From: a virus
Direction: 5' to 3' (one strand)
Length of the DNA: 46,740 nt
IMG/VR virus record: IMGVR_UViG_3300023116_004895
Location: 1 to 46,740 of that record
A program made the translations under genes and the position numbers. The notes beneath the pieces are model-generated. The model was not told the origin of the DNA, did not search any database, and was given only the letters and a program-made list of their open reading frames with translations. Shown here piece by piece: positions 14,111-22,668 of the stretch. Each line of letters starts with the position of its first letter. Within the stretch, counting starts at the first letter, position 1.

Positions 14111-14513
14111 TATCCTCGCTTACAGTAATTGTCATTTTGCGATTAGGATATTTGTTGTTAATTGCTTCTGCAAGATCATCACAAATCATCTCACAGGATT
14201 TAAAGTCAAGTTGCAGAGTATTTTCTGCATAAAGTTTTTCTAACCAGCGTTTAAACTGGATAAATTCAATGTCTCGATCGTCGTGGAATACTTCAATCTC
14301 AACTTTAAAATGAAACATATGACGATGAACATAACCTAAGAAACTTACGTCATACTCGTCACCAGTTGCAAGATTGGGATCATCTATTGCTGCAGGATAC
14401 TTGTGTAACCCTTCTTTTTGAAAGGTGACCCAAATATTTGTTTTTGTTTTATTCATTTTGTTATCTTCCTCACGCATACGCCGAAGCATATATTCGTAAT
14501 AACGTTCTTGCAT
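14079..14513 (-). CDS. queD: QueD-like 6-carboxytetrahydropterin synthase (T-fold)
   Basis: A 144-residue protein of QueD/PTPS size. The block YVHRHMFHFKVEIEVF matches the HxH zinc site and following strand of the family, DRDIEFIQFKRWLEKLY matches the GMVIDFxxLK region, and the end VSEDNENGATCSY sits where the substrate-binding Glu is found. QueD makes 6-carboxy-5,6,7,8-tetrahydropterin from dihydroneopterin triphosphate, between FolE and QueE. Similarity is diverged, so a related T-fold role is possible. Its ATG overlaps the upstream stop (TAATG), which fixes the start. Confidence 0.65.
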   Translation of the reverse strand: MQERYYEYMLRRMREEDNKMNKTKTNIWVTFQKEGLHKYPAAIDDPNLATGDEYDVSFLGYVHRHMFHFKVEIEVFHDDRDIEFIQFKRWLEKLYAENTLQLDFKSCEMICDDLAEAINNKYPNRKMTITVSEDNENGATCSYE

Positions 14514-14692
14514 TATTTGTCTTCAGTATCAGTATCAATAACTGATAGTTTTTTCTCAACTCTCTGCATGATTTGCATCATTTCCCATAACTTCCAATCC
14601 ATTGTTTTTGCAAGTTCATAAAACGATTCCATAGATGCTTCTTCAGTTTTTTCTTCTACAGGTTCGTCAATAACACGAATTTTCTTAACCAT
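14513..14692 (-). CDS. Small conserved marine phage protein, 59 residues
   Basis: A short frame encodes MVKKIRVIDEPVEEK... then a helix FYELAKTMDWKLWEMMQIMQ. The FYELAK..DWKLWEM pattern is one I know from tiny cyanophage genes. It is coupled to the genes on both sides (overlaps of eight bases and TAATG). Function unknown. Confidence 0.7.
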   Translation of the reverse strand: MVKKIRVIDEPVEEKTEEASMESFYELAKTMDWKLWEMMQIMQRVEKKLSVIDTDTEDK

Positions 14693-14867
14693 TTTTTATT
14701 TCCTTTTTAACGGTTTCAATTTGTTCTTTTAGTTTAAGTTTTTGCTTCTTAAGACTTTTTATACTTAATTCAGCATTAGTATGTTTATACAACTGTTCTA
14801 TTTCTTTGTCAAGTGTTCTGTGTTTCTTTTCCAAACTTTTTAACAGTTGTGTTTTTTCTCGGGGCAT
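14685..14867 (-). CDS. YdcH/DUF465-like coiled-coil protein
   Basis: A 60-residue protein with the DUF465 (YdcH) pattern: LEKKHRTLDKEIEQLYKH, then LKKQKLKLKEQI. These are short bacterial helical proteins of unknown function. It starts inside the 3' end of the cytidylyltransferase gene (59-base overlap) and its stop overlaps the next start. Confidence 0.65.
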   Translation of the reverse strand: MPREKTQLLKSLEKKHRTLDKEIEQLYKHTNAELSIKSLKKQKLKLKEQIETVKKEIKNG

Positions 14868-15273
14868 TTTCTACTCTTTCCCTTAGATCACTTGTACTGA
14901 ATCTGTGATCTCTTTTATTAAAGTACAGTTCAATACCACGCTTACGACAAATTTCTTTGCCAGTAAAATCTTTTTCACGATATTCTTCGCCTAGTATACG
15001 CATATCGATGTGATACATTGTTAAAATATCAATCAGATCTTGTTCAGTTTCATATGGGACAATTTCATCTACATATTCTACTGCGCTCAGTTGTGCATAA
15101 CGCTCAACTAAACTTTGCACAGGCTTATTTTTTTCACCTGGTCTATCAATAGTCGGATCGGTTTGGAGACCGACTATCAAATAATCGCAATGTTCTTTTG
15201 CTTCACGTAACATAATAATATGTCCTGCATGAAGCAAGTCAAATGTACTACATGTAAAGCCTACTTTAGTCAA
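14809..15273 (-). CDS. Cytidylyltransferase-like nucleotidyltransferase (TagD type)
   Basis: A 154-residue nucleotidyltransferase with the HxGH signature in CSTFDLLHAGHIIMLREAK (HAGH at about 16-19) and RFSTSDLRER, equivalent to the ISSTxI motif. The closest pattern is glycerol-3-phosphate/ADP-heptose-type cytidylyltransferases. It would make a CDP- or ADP-activated small polyol or sugar, perhaps the donor used by the neighbouring glycosyltransferase. It starts at the stop of the 169-residue gene (four-base overlap). The substrate is not determinable from sequence. Confidence 0.85.
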   Translation of the reverse strand: MTKVGFTCSTFDLLHAGHIIMLREAKEHCDYLIVGLQTDPTIDRPGEKNKPVQSLVERYAQLSAVEYVDEIVPYETEQDLIDILTMYHIDMRILGEEYREKDFTGKEICRKRGIELYFNKRDHRFSTSDLRERVENAPRKNTTVKKFGKETQNT

Positions 15274-15779
15274 ACTACTGTATCTCCTACATATTCACGC
15301 CAGTCTGTGTAGACTTTGCGTTTTTGTAATTCATGTAAATTATGACACCAAACACCTGGATTACTATGTCCCCATGTTGTATCATCTAGTTTAAGTGTTG
15401 CATTATAATTGAACTGTTTAATGTATGGAAGTTTAACACTTATCATACTAATATAGTTATCATATTCGTCAAACCCACATTCAAGTACATTAGATGCATG
15501 TTCTACACCAAAGTCCAATGTACACCAGTAACCTTCTTTAAGTAAAGGTGTAATCATATTTACCCAAAGTTCATATTCTTCCCAATTGTTAGGATTAAAA
15601 CTTTGACTTGTACCAAAGTACAAGTGTTTAATTTTATGTTCATCTGCTTTTTGTGCAATTTCTTTAGAATCTCGAACACCAACTACGAACAGTGTTTTTT
15701 CACCTTTCATGCAAGTGTTTTCAATTTCAGTACCAATAAAGTAAACTACGTCTTGGCGTTCGTCTGTATTTAATCCCAT
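15270..15779 (-). CDS. Conserved phage protein, possible small TIM-barrel-like enzyme
   Basis: A 169-residue protein. The segments TLFVVGVRDSKEIAQKADEH, IKHLYFGTSQSFNP, LKEGYWCTLDFGVEHA and NYISMISVKLPYI alternate strands and helices in a barrel- or flavodoxin-like way. Trp- and Cys-containing NPGVWCHNLHELQ lies near the end. I have seen similar genes in marine T4-like phages without a function. It lies between the cytidylyltransferase and the dehydrogenase, overlapping both, so it probably belongs to the same pathway. Confidence 0.65.
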   Translation of the reverse strand: MGLNTDERQDVVYFIGTEIENTCMKGEKTLFVVGVRDSKEIAQKADEHKIKHLYFGTSQSFNPNNWEEYELWVNMITPLLKEGYWCTLDFGVEHASNVLECGFDEYDNYISMISVKLPYIKQFNYNATLKLDDTTWGHSNPGVWCHNLHELQKRKVYTDWREYVGDTVV

Positions 15780-16663
15780 TTGATATAACCTCTGCTATAG
15801 CCTTCAGGTCGATTAACTGCATCTTCAAAGGCTTGTTTCCATTCATTATCACGATTATAACCTTTAGTCCAAATATTGTCAAGGTTTAATTTATTTGTTT
15901 CTTGCCATGTTACTGCTACATTCAATGCTTGTATAAAACTAACAGCACGTGGACTTGGAAAATGCATTGTTACATTATTCCATAACCAACTACTAAAATT
16001 TGTCATAACCATATCGGCTTTTTCGGCTGCCATAATTACAAGTCCGTTTGGTGCAACTTCTACTCTCATAAGTCTACTAGTATCACTTAAATCAATTACA
16101 ACATCGTATTCAGTTGTATCAACGTCAGACATAAGCAAATCGCCCCAATAGTCTGCATTACTATGTCCTACTACAGTAATATCGTCGTACTCTAGTTTGA
16201 CAATTTTCATTGTTTGATGTACAACACGAGCTAAAAACCCTGTACCTAATATAAGAACTTTGCCGCCTTCACGTCTGCGTAAGTCTTCTAAACTATTTAG
16301 AATTACATTAATACCACATGCAACAGGTTCTGCAATGTATTTAGGATCTAATTCAGGAACATTTACATAAGTGCCTTCTCGAGCAACATAGTAGTCTGCA
16401 TATGCAGGCTCTCCACGTGTTGCAACATACTCTCCTGTTGCTGTGTTGATACCTAATCCTTCGTGTCCGTGCATATGTGCAGGTAACAGCTGGAAGTCAC
16501 CTTGCATCATTGCAACATCACTGCGACACACTCCAGTCATAACTGCTTTGACTAGTATGTCGCCTTTATTTAATTCTGGGATTACGTAAGTAGTTTCATA
16601 AAATGCACCTTGCCCATCTGTAGCAAGAGCTCTTACAGTGTCGCCACATGTCGGTGTATCCAT
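15770..16663 (-). CDS. Zinc-type alcohol dehydrogenase-like (MDR) oxidoreductase
   Basis: A 297-residue medium-chain dehydrogenase, shorter than the usual 340-350. Visible are the catalytic-zinc Cys46 in TGVCRSDV, HGHEGLG (His67, Glu68), the EPVACGIN segment and the Rossmann motif LILGTGFLAR. The four-Cys structural zinc lobe is absent. I use the ATG at 16663, which has AAGGAG eight bases upstream, rather than the ATG at 16690. It overlaps the Gfo/Idh gene by 31 bases. It likely oxidises or reduces a sugar or polyol; the substrate is unknown. Confidence 0.85.
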   Translation of the reverse strand: MDTPTCGDTVRALATDGQGAFYETTYVIPELNKGDILVKAVMTGVCRSDVAMMQGDFQLLPAHMHGHEGLGINTATGEYVATRGEPAYADYYVAREGTYVNVPELDPKYIAEPVACGINVILNSLEDLRRREGGKVLILGTGFLARVVHQTMKIVKLEYDDITVVGHSNADYWGDLLMSDVDTTEYDVVIDLSDTSRLMRVEVAPNGLVIMAAEKADMVMTNFSSWLWNNVTMHFPSPRAVSFIQALNVAVTWQETNKLNLDNIWTKGYNRDNEWKQAFEDAVNRPEGYSRGYIKWD

Positions 16664-17493
16664 AGATCCATCTCCTTTTGATGTTTCCAAAAATTATCGT
16701 TTTTCCAATTATCAATTGCAGCGTTAATCATATTTTCATATGCACTTTCTGGACACAACGGACCTAGTTCAATCCGTTCGTCGTCAAAATAAATTGCAAA
16801 ATCATCTGTTGTTTTACTTCTCCAATTAGAGTATATCTCAAAATTTTGATATGTCAATAAACAATAGTCATCTACATCATATACACCATTTTCAATTACA
16901 TCACCATAGTCACTATCTGTTAGGTCATCTAATGTCCAGTTCTGTTTTAGAGATGTTTGTGTTCTAACTGAATGTTTCCAAGTTGGATATAGTAACTGAT
17001 AGATGCTCAGTAAGTGTGGAGTTAAGTCTCTACTGACACCGCCATATGCTAGTTTTTTATTAGTAAACCAGCTACCCGGACGTGGTACTCTGTTACTGTT
17101 AACCCAACAAATTTTTATATTTTCTGCGGAACTTGCACGTTGTTTTAGTTCTTCTATCTCTGCGTCTGACCATCTGTGTTGATTATTTTTGGTCATCATA
17201 AATCTTGTTGTAGGATTATATGTGCAAAGTTTATTCCATTGATCTACATTCTTAACACCGGGCTTTTCTACAAACACAATGTCACTAACTTTAGCTGCAG
17301 CATTTGCTAAATCATAATGTGTTGTATTAGGAGTACAAATGTGTGCAGTAGCAAATGACTGATCTTCTGGAATTTCAATATAGTCGGCATCTTTGTTGTA
17401 AGGATCTACGTATACAATATCCCAACCTAAGCGTTCGTATATGCTACCATATACTGCTTTACCAAATCCCATGCCGACTATAAGTGTTTTCAT
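16633..17493 (-). CDS. Gfo/Idh/MocA-family oxidoreductase
   Basis: A 286-residue NAD(P)-dependent dehydrogenase. The N-terminal Rossmann motif MKTLIVGMGFGKAVYGSIY, the ICTPNTTHYDLA segment and the VEKPG motif (Lys as catalytic residue) define the family; the C-terminal domain is beta-sheet-like and ends RHVATL. Such enzymes oxidise or epimerise sugars or cyclitols. The start overlaps the dpdA stop. Together with the MDR dehydrogenase, cytidylyltransferase and glycosyltransferase it looks like a small sugar-making set attached to the DNA-modification genes. Confidence 0.88.
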   Translation of the reverse strand: MKTLIVGMGFGKAVYGSIYERLGWDIVYVDPYNKDADYIEIPEDQSFATAHICTPNTTHYDLANAAAKVSDIVFVEKPGVKNVDQWNKLCTYNPTTRFMMTKNNQHRWSDAEIEELKQRASSAENIKICWVNSNRVPRPGSWFTNKKLAYGGVSRDLTPHLLSIYQLLYPTWKHSVRTQTSLKQNWTLDDLTDSDYGDVIENGVYDVDDYCLLTYQNFEIYSNWRSKTTDDFAIYFDDERIELGPLCPESAYENMINAAIDNWKNDNFWKHQKEMDLWIHRHVATL

Positions 17494-19007
17494 TATACTG
17501 CCTCAAATAAACTGTTAAATTGTGCACTAGTATTAACAGTTTTCTTTCCTACTGCACCACGTGTACCAACAACCATCATCCAAAGTTTTTCATGGTCATC
17601 AATCATTTTAAGTGCTTTTTCTTTATCGTCAAGTTCAAAGATACGTGCAATTACGTCTTTAACTTCTGTACGATCAAAACGGTTATCAACTAACATACTA
17701 GGATAATCTCCTGCATCATATGCTCTGTTTGCAGCTTGTACGCTATTGATATGTGTATAAGTGTTATGATTCATCATAAGCATATAAGCAAAACTATCCC
17801 AAGATGTTTTAGTTTCTGTGCCCATTCTATTTGTATCGCCTGGCGCATAACAACAAATATCATTTACTTTTAGACCTTCACTTAGTGGTGTAGGCATCCA
17901 CGTATGTCCGTACTGTGCACAATGTTGTGTTGCATAGTCATCATACGATGTAGTATTTGTTGCAAGTTGACGATCATCAAATGCATCTCCCATCATATAA
18001 CTCCACTTGCCATTATGATCTAGTCTATGTCCTGTGTAGAACTGTCCATTTGCAGTACATAAAAACGGACTTGCACAGTCAAATGTGATAGTAAAGTTTT
18101 CGTTATGATTCTTACGTACACCACGTTGTATTGCTGTAAGCACAAGTGCCCATTCTAGTTTACTTGTGCCCAAGAAGTGCATTACATCATGATAACCTTT
18201 TTCTAGCAATCCATCAAAACGTAGTTCAACTACACGTTTTAGTGCTAAATGAATATCACACATGTTTTGTCCACCCATTGCCCAGCCGTTAAAGTGTGCA
18301 TCTGGATATTTTTTAGGATCACAATAGTGTTTCATTTGCGAATACCAATCGTCTGCTTGTGCAAAGTTTTCACCTTGTAGTACGTTTAAGAACTTACAGT
18401 CACCGCTACGATTGTTAATAAAGTATTCGTTGTTTTCTTGTGTGCCTTCTACTGCTTCTTGATAGCTACCAATTTTACTTGCTGCAGCGCCATCTGGCGA
18501 ACGACTTACCCATGCTGGAATATCAAGTATCATTCCATAGTCCATAAAGGCATCCATCCAACGTAGTACGCCTTCACGTTTCTTTTGTGCTTGTGGACAG
18601 CCACTACCTTTGCGCCAGTCGCCTTCCCATTTGCCTTTACCAATTTGGAAGCCACCTGAGTCTCCTAGCAACCAACTAGCTGAACGATCTCTTACACGAT
18701 ATTGATCTTCACGGTACATATCTTTGTTTAAGTCTAGACTAGCGTGTCCTGCAGAGTGCAAACTCCATTTGTATTGCCATAGTCCTTGATTGTCTAACCA
18801 ATTGAGACTTTCAACACCGTTAGTTAAATGACTTGGGATACGATTTAAGTCAATGTAAGGAGTACCAGAGCCTTTTTTGTTTTCGTCAAATGGCTCTAGT
18901 CCTCGTCGCTGTCTACCCACAAACAGTGCATAGAATGTACTAAGTGCAGGCAAGAAAATAGCAAAGTCGTCTTGTCTGTCTGTTAAGTTTGTTGGTAGTT
19001 GTGTCAT
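17493..19007 (-). CDS. dpdA: DpdA-like DNA 7-deazaguanine transglycosylase (TGT family)
   Basis: A 504-residue TGT-superfamily protein. Visible motifs are LLGDSGGFQIG (Asp116, like the DSGGFQ of tRNA-guanine transglycosylase), LDIPAW (161-166), NVLQGE (208-213), GWAMGGQN (241-248), HFLGTSK (277-283) and FDCASPF with Asp310 in the position of the catalytic nucleophile. The usual CxCxxC zinc site of bacterial TGT is not obvious. Length and phage context fit the DpdA group, which swaps guanine in DNA for a 7-deazaguanine base. Its ATG directly follows the clamp stop codon (TAA-ATG), putting it in the replication operon. Confidence 0.88.
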   Translation of the reverse strand: MTQLPTNLTDRQDDFAIFLPALSTFYALFVGRQRRGLEPFDENKKGSGTPYIDLNRIPSHLTNGVESLNWLDNQGLWQYKWSLHSAGHASLDLNKDMYREDQYRVRDRSASWLLGDSGGFQIGKGKWEGDWRKGSGCPQAQKKREGVLRWMDAFMDYGMILDIPAWVSRSPDGAAASKIGSYQEAVEGTQENNEYFINNRSGDCKFLNVLQGENFAQADDWYSQMKHYCDPKKYPDAHFNGWAMGGQNMCDIHLALKRVVELRFDGLLEKGYHDVMHFLGTSKLEWALVLTAIQRGVRKNHNENFTITFDCASPFLCTANGQFYTGHRLDHNGKWSYMMGDAFDDRQLATNTTSYDDYATQHCAQYGHTWMPTPLSEGLKVNDICCYAPGDTNRMGTETKTSWDSFAYMLMMNHNTYTHINSVQAANRAYDAGDYPSMLVDNRFDRTEVKDVIARIFELDDKEKALKMIDDHEKLWMMVVGTRGAVGKKTVNTSAQFNSLFEAV

Positions 19008-19739
19008 TTACTTACTTTGTGCTGGAAGGATATATTCGTATACCGCTAGTCCATTGTCTACTTCAATCATTGCTGCGCCCATATCACTAAACTTCATAGT
19101 AATATCGCCTGTTAAGTTAAGAATATTCATAACTTCACTTACAGGATATTTCCAACTTTGATTTAAATTACCGCCAACGCCTGGCTGGAATACAAAGTTA
19201 CCTGTGTGACCACTGTCATCACCGAAGAAGAATTTTAGATCACCATCTTCTACTTTAGCAACAAACAAACTTTCTTCGCTATTAGCTTGTGCTTGCATTT
19301 TAAAGCGAGCAACACTTGCACTGTGTGGCTGTACTTCTACATCCCAATTAGCACCTTTAAAACGTACACTTGCTAGTTTTTCTTCCATTAGTTCTTTTTG
19401 CATAAAGCGGAAGTCGTTTTTAAAGTCGCCTGTTGCGTTTTCAAACTTCATACTAAACGGTTCTTGTTCACCGTTACGTTCACGTGTGTTAACAGTGATG
19501 TTTGCATTTTCCTTGTATTCAGGAATGTTAAGTAGAATGTTTAGTTTGCTCAAGTTAGGCATACCAAATGTGCCATCTAATCCTGGAATAGCACTCTTAT
19601 ACTTTGCTTTAACAACAACAAAGTTATTGTCGTCTTTAGCTTCGATTTCTGTTGCAGCACTGTCGCTAACAACTTTAACTGCTTCGATGTTTCCTACACC
19701 GTGTGTATGTTTTACAATATCGAGTAGATAATCTCTCAT
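19008..19739 (-). CDS. gp45: DNA polymerase sliding clamp
   Basis: A 243-residue T4-type clamp, against 228 in T4. Features are the N-terminal helix (MRDYLLDIVKHTHG), PGLDGTFGMPNLSKLNILLN, the central SMKFENATGDFKNDFRFM and the C-terminal DITMKFSDMGAAMIEVDNG. Three such subunits form the ring that tethers gp43 to DNA and, in T4, also activates late transcription. It follows the smr gene with a four-base overlap and touches dpdA. Late promoters in the window fit a clamp-dependent late system. Confidence 0.93.
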   Translation of the reverse strand: MRDYLLDIVKHTHGVGNIEAVKVVSDSAATEIEAKDDNNFVVVKAKYKSAIPGLDGTFGMPNLSKLNILLNIPEYKENANITVNTRERNGEQEPFSMKFENATGDFKNDFRFMQKELMEEKLASVRFKGANWDVEVQPHSASVARFKMQAQANSEESLFVAKVEDGDLKFFFGDDSGHTGNFVFQPGVGGNLNQSWKYPVSEVMNILNLTGDITMKFSDMGAAMIEVDNGLAVYEYILPAQSK

Positions 19740-19978
19740 ATGTTTTTCCTTTTTATTAACTGTACGTTATAACTGCCTTGTGTGCGAGTATTAAATTTGT
19801 AGTTTCTTACAAATCTATTTAGGTGGAGCCATGTTTCAATTTCGTTACGTATCATTCCTTGTCCACAAATAATTTCACAAGATTTATAGTTATCATAATA
19901 ACACTCTTGCAAGAACCTGTCAACCATTTTCCATGCAACATGTATATGATAACCATGTAAATCTAAACTTCGCTTCAT
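19736..19978 (-). CDS. Smr-domain protein
   Basis: An 80-residue stand-alone Smr domain: SLDLHGYHIHVAWKMVDRFL has the LDLHG motif, and CEIICGQGMIRNEIETWL has the IICGQG version of the IxHGxG motif. Smr domains bind or nick nucleic acids, as in the MutS2 C-terminus and in RNA-directed endonucleases. It sits between the polymerase and clamp genes, overlapping both, so it probably handles replication or repair structures. Activity is inferred from family only. Confidence 0.82.
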   Translation of the reverse strand: MKRSLDLHGYHIHVAWKMVDRFLQECYYDNYKSCEIICGQGMIRNEIETWLHLNRFVRNYKFNTRTQGSYNVQLIKRKNI

Positions 19979-22668
19979 CCAAAATCAAACAAACTTTCAA
20001 ATGTAGTTTTGTCCTCTGCTTTAGTTAAGTCGATATCCAAAACTCCTAGCAAGTTTTCAATCTTCTTTGTGATAATTGTTTCTTCCATTTCATCTGTATC
20101 AAACGGAAGTTCTTTAAACCAGTCTGGGATACGAGTTTCGTCTGTCGGATATCCGATACTAGTAAATCCCATTGGATTACTTTTTAGTTTACAGACAATA
20201 GTTTTCATACCATCCATAATTTCCATACTATACTTGTCGCCGTTTAGTCTACGCATTCTGTTATAGTTAATTGCTGCACGAACATGTCCAGGCATGTTTG
20301 CTTTGCCTTTGTACATTTCCTGTCCGTCACGAGTCTTTTCCCATTCTAGTCCTGTGTAATATGTTAGTTTGTTAACACGTTTAGGTGTTCCGATTTCCCA
20401 CGGCTCTTTGTTTCTAAACTCTTGTCTAAATTCAATAATACGATCGATTAGTTCTTCGTTGCTTGTGCCTGTTAGCGTTTTTAACAATAGTTCATTCAAG
20501 AAGTCTTGCATAAATGCTGGAGTGTCACTACGTTTCAAGTCTAAGCCCATTGCTTTAATTTTGCCTGGCTTGCCTCCTTGATCTTCTCTGAATCCTTCGT
20601 TGTCATAAACAAGAATTGCATAGCGTTTCTTCTTAATAAAGATGCCAGCACGTGCGCAAACTTCACGACCCGCTGCAATAATTTCGCCTTGTTCTGCATT
20701 TAATACATTATGTGCACGAGCCATATAATCAGGGAAAGTTACATTTGCTTGTTCACAAACTTCATCATAAATTGCAGTAACAGTATCCTTATCCCATGTG
20801 ATTTCGCCAGCTTCGATTTGTTCTTTAAATATAGGATAAGCACTAAAGTATACAGAGTCTGTATCACCATATATGATTGCAGGTCCTACATGATTGTATT
20901 CGCCTGTAAACAGTTCGTTTACTTTAGCACCCATGTGTCTAGCAATAGTGCGTCCTGTTAGTGTTGTACTTTGACCCATACGTGGATCGTTGAATCTACT
21001 GCCAGGATTTAGTAGCGCACCATATAGTGAGTTCAAGTTAATCTTTTTAACAAGTTGTCGCTTATCCCAATACGCAAACTTTTCATCGTCTACGCCTTTT
21101 TGCTCTTTAGCATTTTTTTGCAGAACTTTACGTTCACTATACCAACGTTCTAGCAAGCCTGGAATGATACCTTTTTTAGTTTGATCAACAATAGTACCAT
21201 TACTTGTTAGTACCCACGGCTGCCCACTTTCAAATATAATGTTGTATATTTCTGCACCTGTTGCAGACAGTTCTTCGCCATTTTCAAAGTCAATATACAG
21301 CAAGACTTCTTGGTCTTTGTCCATAACAAGTTCATATTCAGGACAAGCAAACTTGCCTTCCCATGCACGTGCAGGCTCCCATTTAAAATCATCTAACATT
21401 GGTACAGTTAGTGTGTGACGTATTTGTCCTACAATAGTTTCTGTACTTAAATTAGTACTACGCAAGATACTAGGATACAGACTGTTCAAGTCCATACTAC
21501 CAATCCATTCGTGATAGCCGGATTTAGGAGTAGCAACATATGCGCCTGCGGCAGCAACTTGTTTAGGATAATGTTCTTGAATACGGTCATGTTCTTTGTC
21601 TGGAACAATCATGCCACGCCTGTGTGCTTCGTTTACAATAGCCTGGTCTGTAACAGCAACCGCACCCATTGTTGTTTGTATAAGCACTGTGTTGTCGTGT
21701 GCAATAACGTTTGCAAGGTCAATGAACTGTAGCTTGTTGTCTAGTTTGACTAGTAGTTCGACGTCTTGTCTGTTATAGTCAATAAACGTATAAAAGTCAT
21801 TGTTGTATAACTGATCTAGTGTACCTTGATATGCAATTTTACGTTCGTCAAGTTCGTATTCGCCAATAGCATCCAAACTATAAGAATGCATTTCGTGATA
21901 TGTATACTTGCGATATAGTTCCATATAGTCTAAGTGCAAACGACCGATTGTATCAAACGTTTCTTGTGTTTTGCCAAACTTTTCATACTCTCTGCGTTTT
22001 GGATATTTGTTCCACAAACAAAAACGTTTAGTATGTTCCTTGCCAAGAACTCTTGCTATACGATTAACCATATATGGAATATCAAAGCCTTCGCTGTTCC
22101 ATCCGCTTAATACATCTGCATCTTCAATAAGATCTAAGAACGTTTGTAGTAGTTCACGTTCATTGTCCATTAACAGTGTATCTTCAAACTTATCGCAAAT
22201 TTCTTTTGCAGTTTCACGAGTAAGTGTATCAGGTTTGATAACCAAACATATAGTTCTGCCAATCCAATTTAAGTGTACACCGATTGCTGTAACAGGATTA
22301 AACGGATCTTCAGGCGGCGCAAAGCCTACGTCTTTATCAAAGTCAACCTCAATATCGAAAAATGCAGTTTGTAGTTTAGGAGGATCAATATTTAAATAAT
22401 TATCTGCTAAACATCTAAATACAGGATTAATATCACTTTCAAAAAGTCGTTGCCCACTGTATAGTTTCTTTTCTTTTTTGAATGCTTTACCGTTTGTAGT
22501 TGTAAAACGTTCTAACTTGTCGCCGAAAATACTTTCGTATTTGCCACGTTGATCTTTGTAGTAAAACGTGTAACGTGCAGGATACTCTCTGTATTCTCTG
22601 CGCCCGTTTACACGCTCTGCTACGTATATAATATCTTTATCTCTATCGAAATGTGCGTCTACATACAT
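19975..22668 (-). CDS. gp43: DNA polymerase, family B (T4 gp43 type)
   Basis: An 897-residue polymerase, nearly identical in length to T4 gp43 (898). The proofreading exonuclease motif is AFFDIEVDFD (D105, E107). Polymerase motif A is DLNSLYPSIL, motif B is KINLNSLYGALLNPGSRF and motif C is YGDTDSVYF. All catalytic acids are present and the gene is uninterrupted. It replicates phage DNA with the gp45 clamp encoded two genes below. The C-terminus (DKTTFESLFDFG) looks like a clamp-binding tail. The start overlaps the stop of the dsbA-like gene. Confidence 0.98.
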   Translation of the reverse strand: MYVDAHFDRDKDIIYVAERVNGRREYREYPARYTFYYKDQRGKYESIFGDKLERFTTTNGKAFKKEKKLYSGQRLFESDINPVFRCLADNYLNIDPPKLQTAFFDIEVDFDKDVGFAPPEDPFNPVTAIGVHLNWIGRTICLVIKPDTLTRETAKEICDKFEDTLLMDNERELLQTFLDLIEDADVLSGWNSEGFDIPYMVNRIARVLGKEHTKRFCLWNKYPKRREYEKFGKTQETFDTIGRLHLDYMELYRKYTYHEMHSYSLDAIGEYELDERKIAYQGTLDQLYNNDFYTFIDYNRQDVELLVKLDNKLQFIDLANVIAHDNTVLIQTTMGAVAVTDQAIVNEAHRRGMIVPDKEHDRIQEHYPKQVAAAGAYVATPKSGYHEWIGSMDLNSLYPSILRSTNLSTETIVGQIRHTLTVPMLDDFKWEPARAWEGKFACPEYELVMDKDQEVLLYIDFENGEELSATGAEIYNIIFESGQPWVLTSNGTIVDQTKKGIIPGLLERWYSERKVLQKNAKEQKGVDDEKFAYWDKRQLVKKINLNSLYGALLNPGSRFNDPRMGQSTTLTGRTIARHMGAKVNELFTGEYNHVGPAIIYGDTDSVYFSAYPIFKEQIEAGEITWDKDTVTAIYDEVCEQANVTFPDYMARAHNVLNAEQGEIIAAGREVCARAGIFIKKKRYAILVYDNEGFREDQGGKPGKIKAMGLDLKRSDTPAFMQDFLNELLLKTLTGTSNEELIDRIIEFRQEFRNKEPWEIGTPKRVNKLTYYTGLEWEKTRDGQEMYKGKANMPGHVRAAINYNRMRRLNGDKYSMEIMDGMKTIVCKLKSNPMGFTSIGYPTDETRIPDWFKELPFDTDEMEETIITKKIENLLGVLDIDLTKAEDKTTFESLFDFG

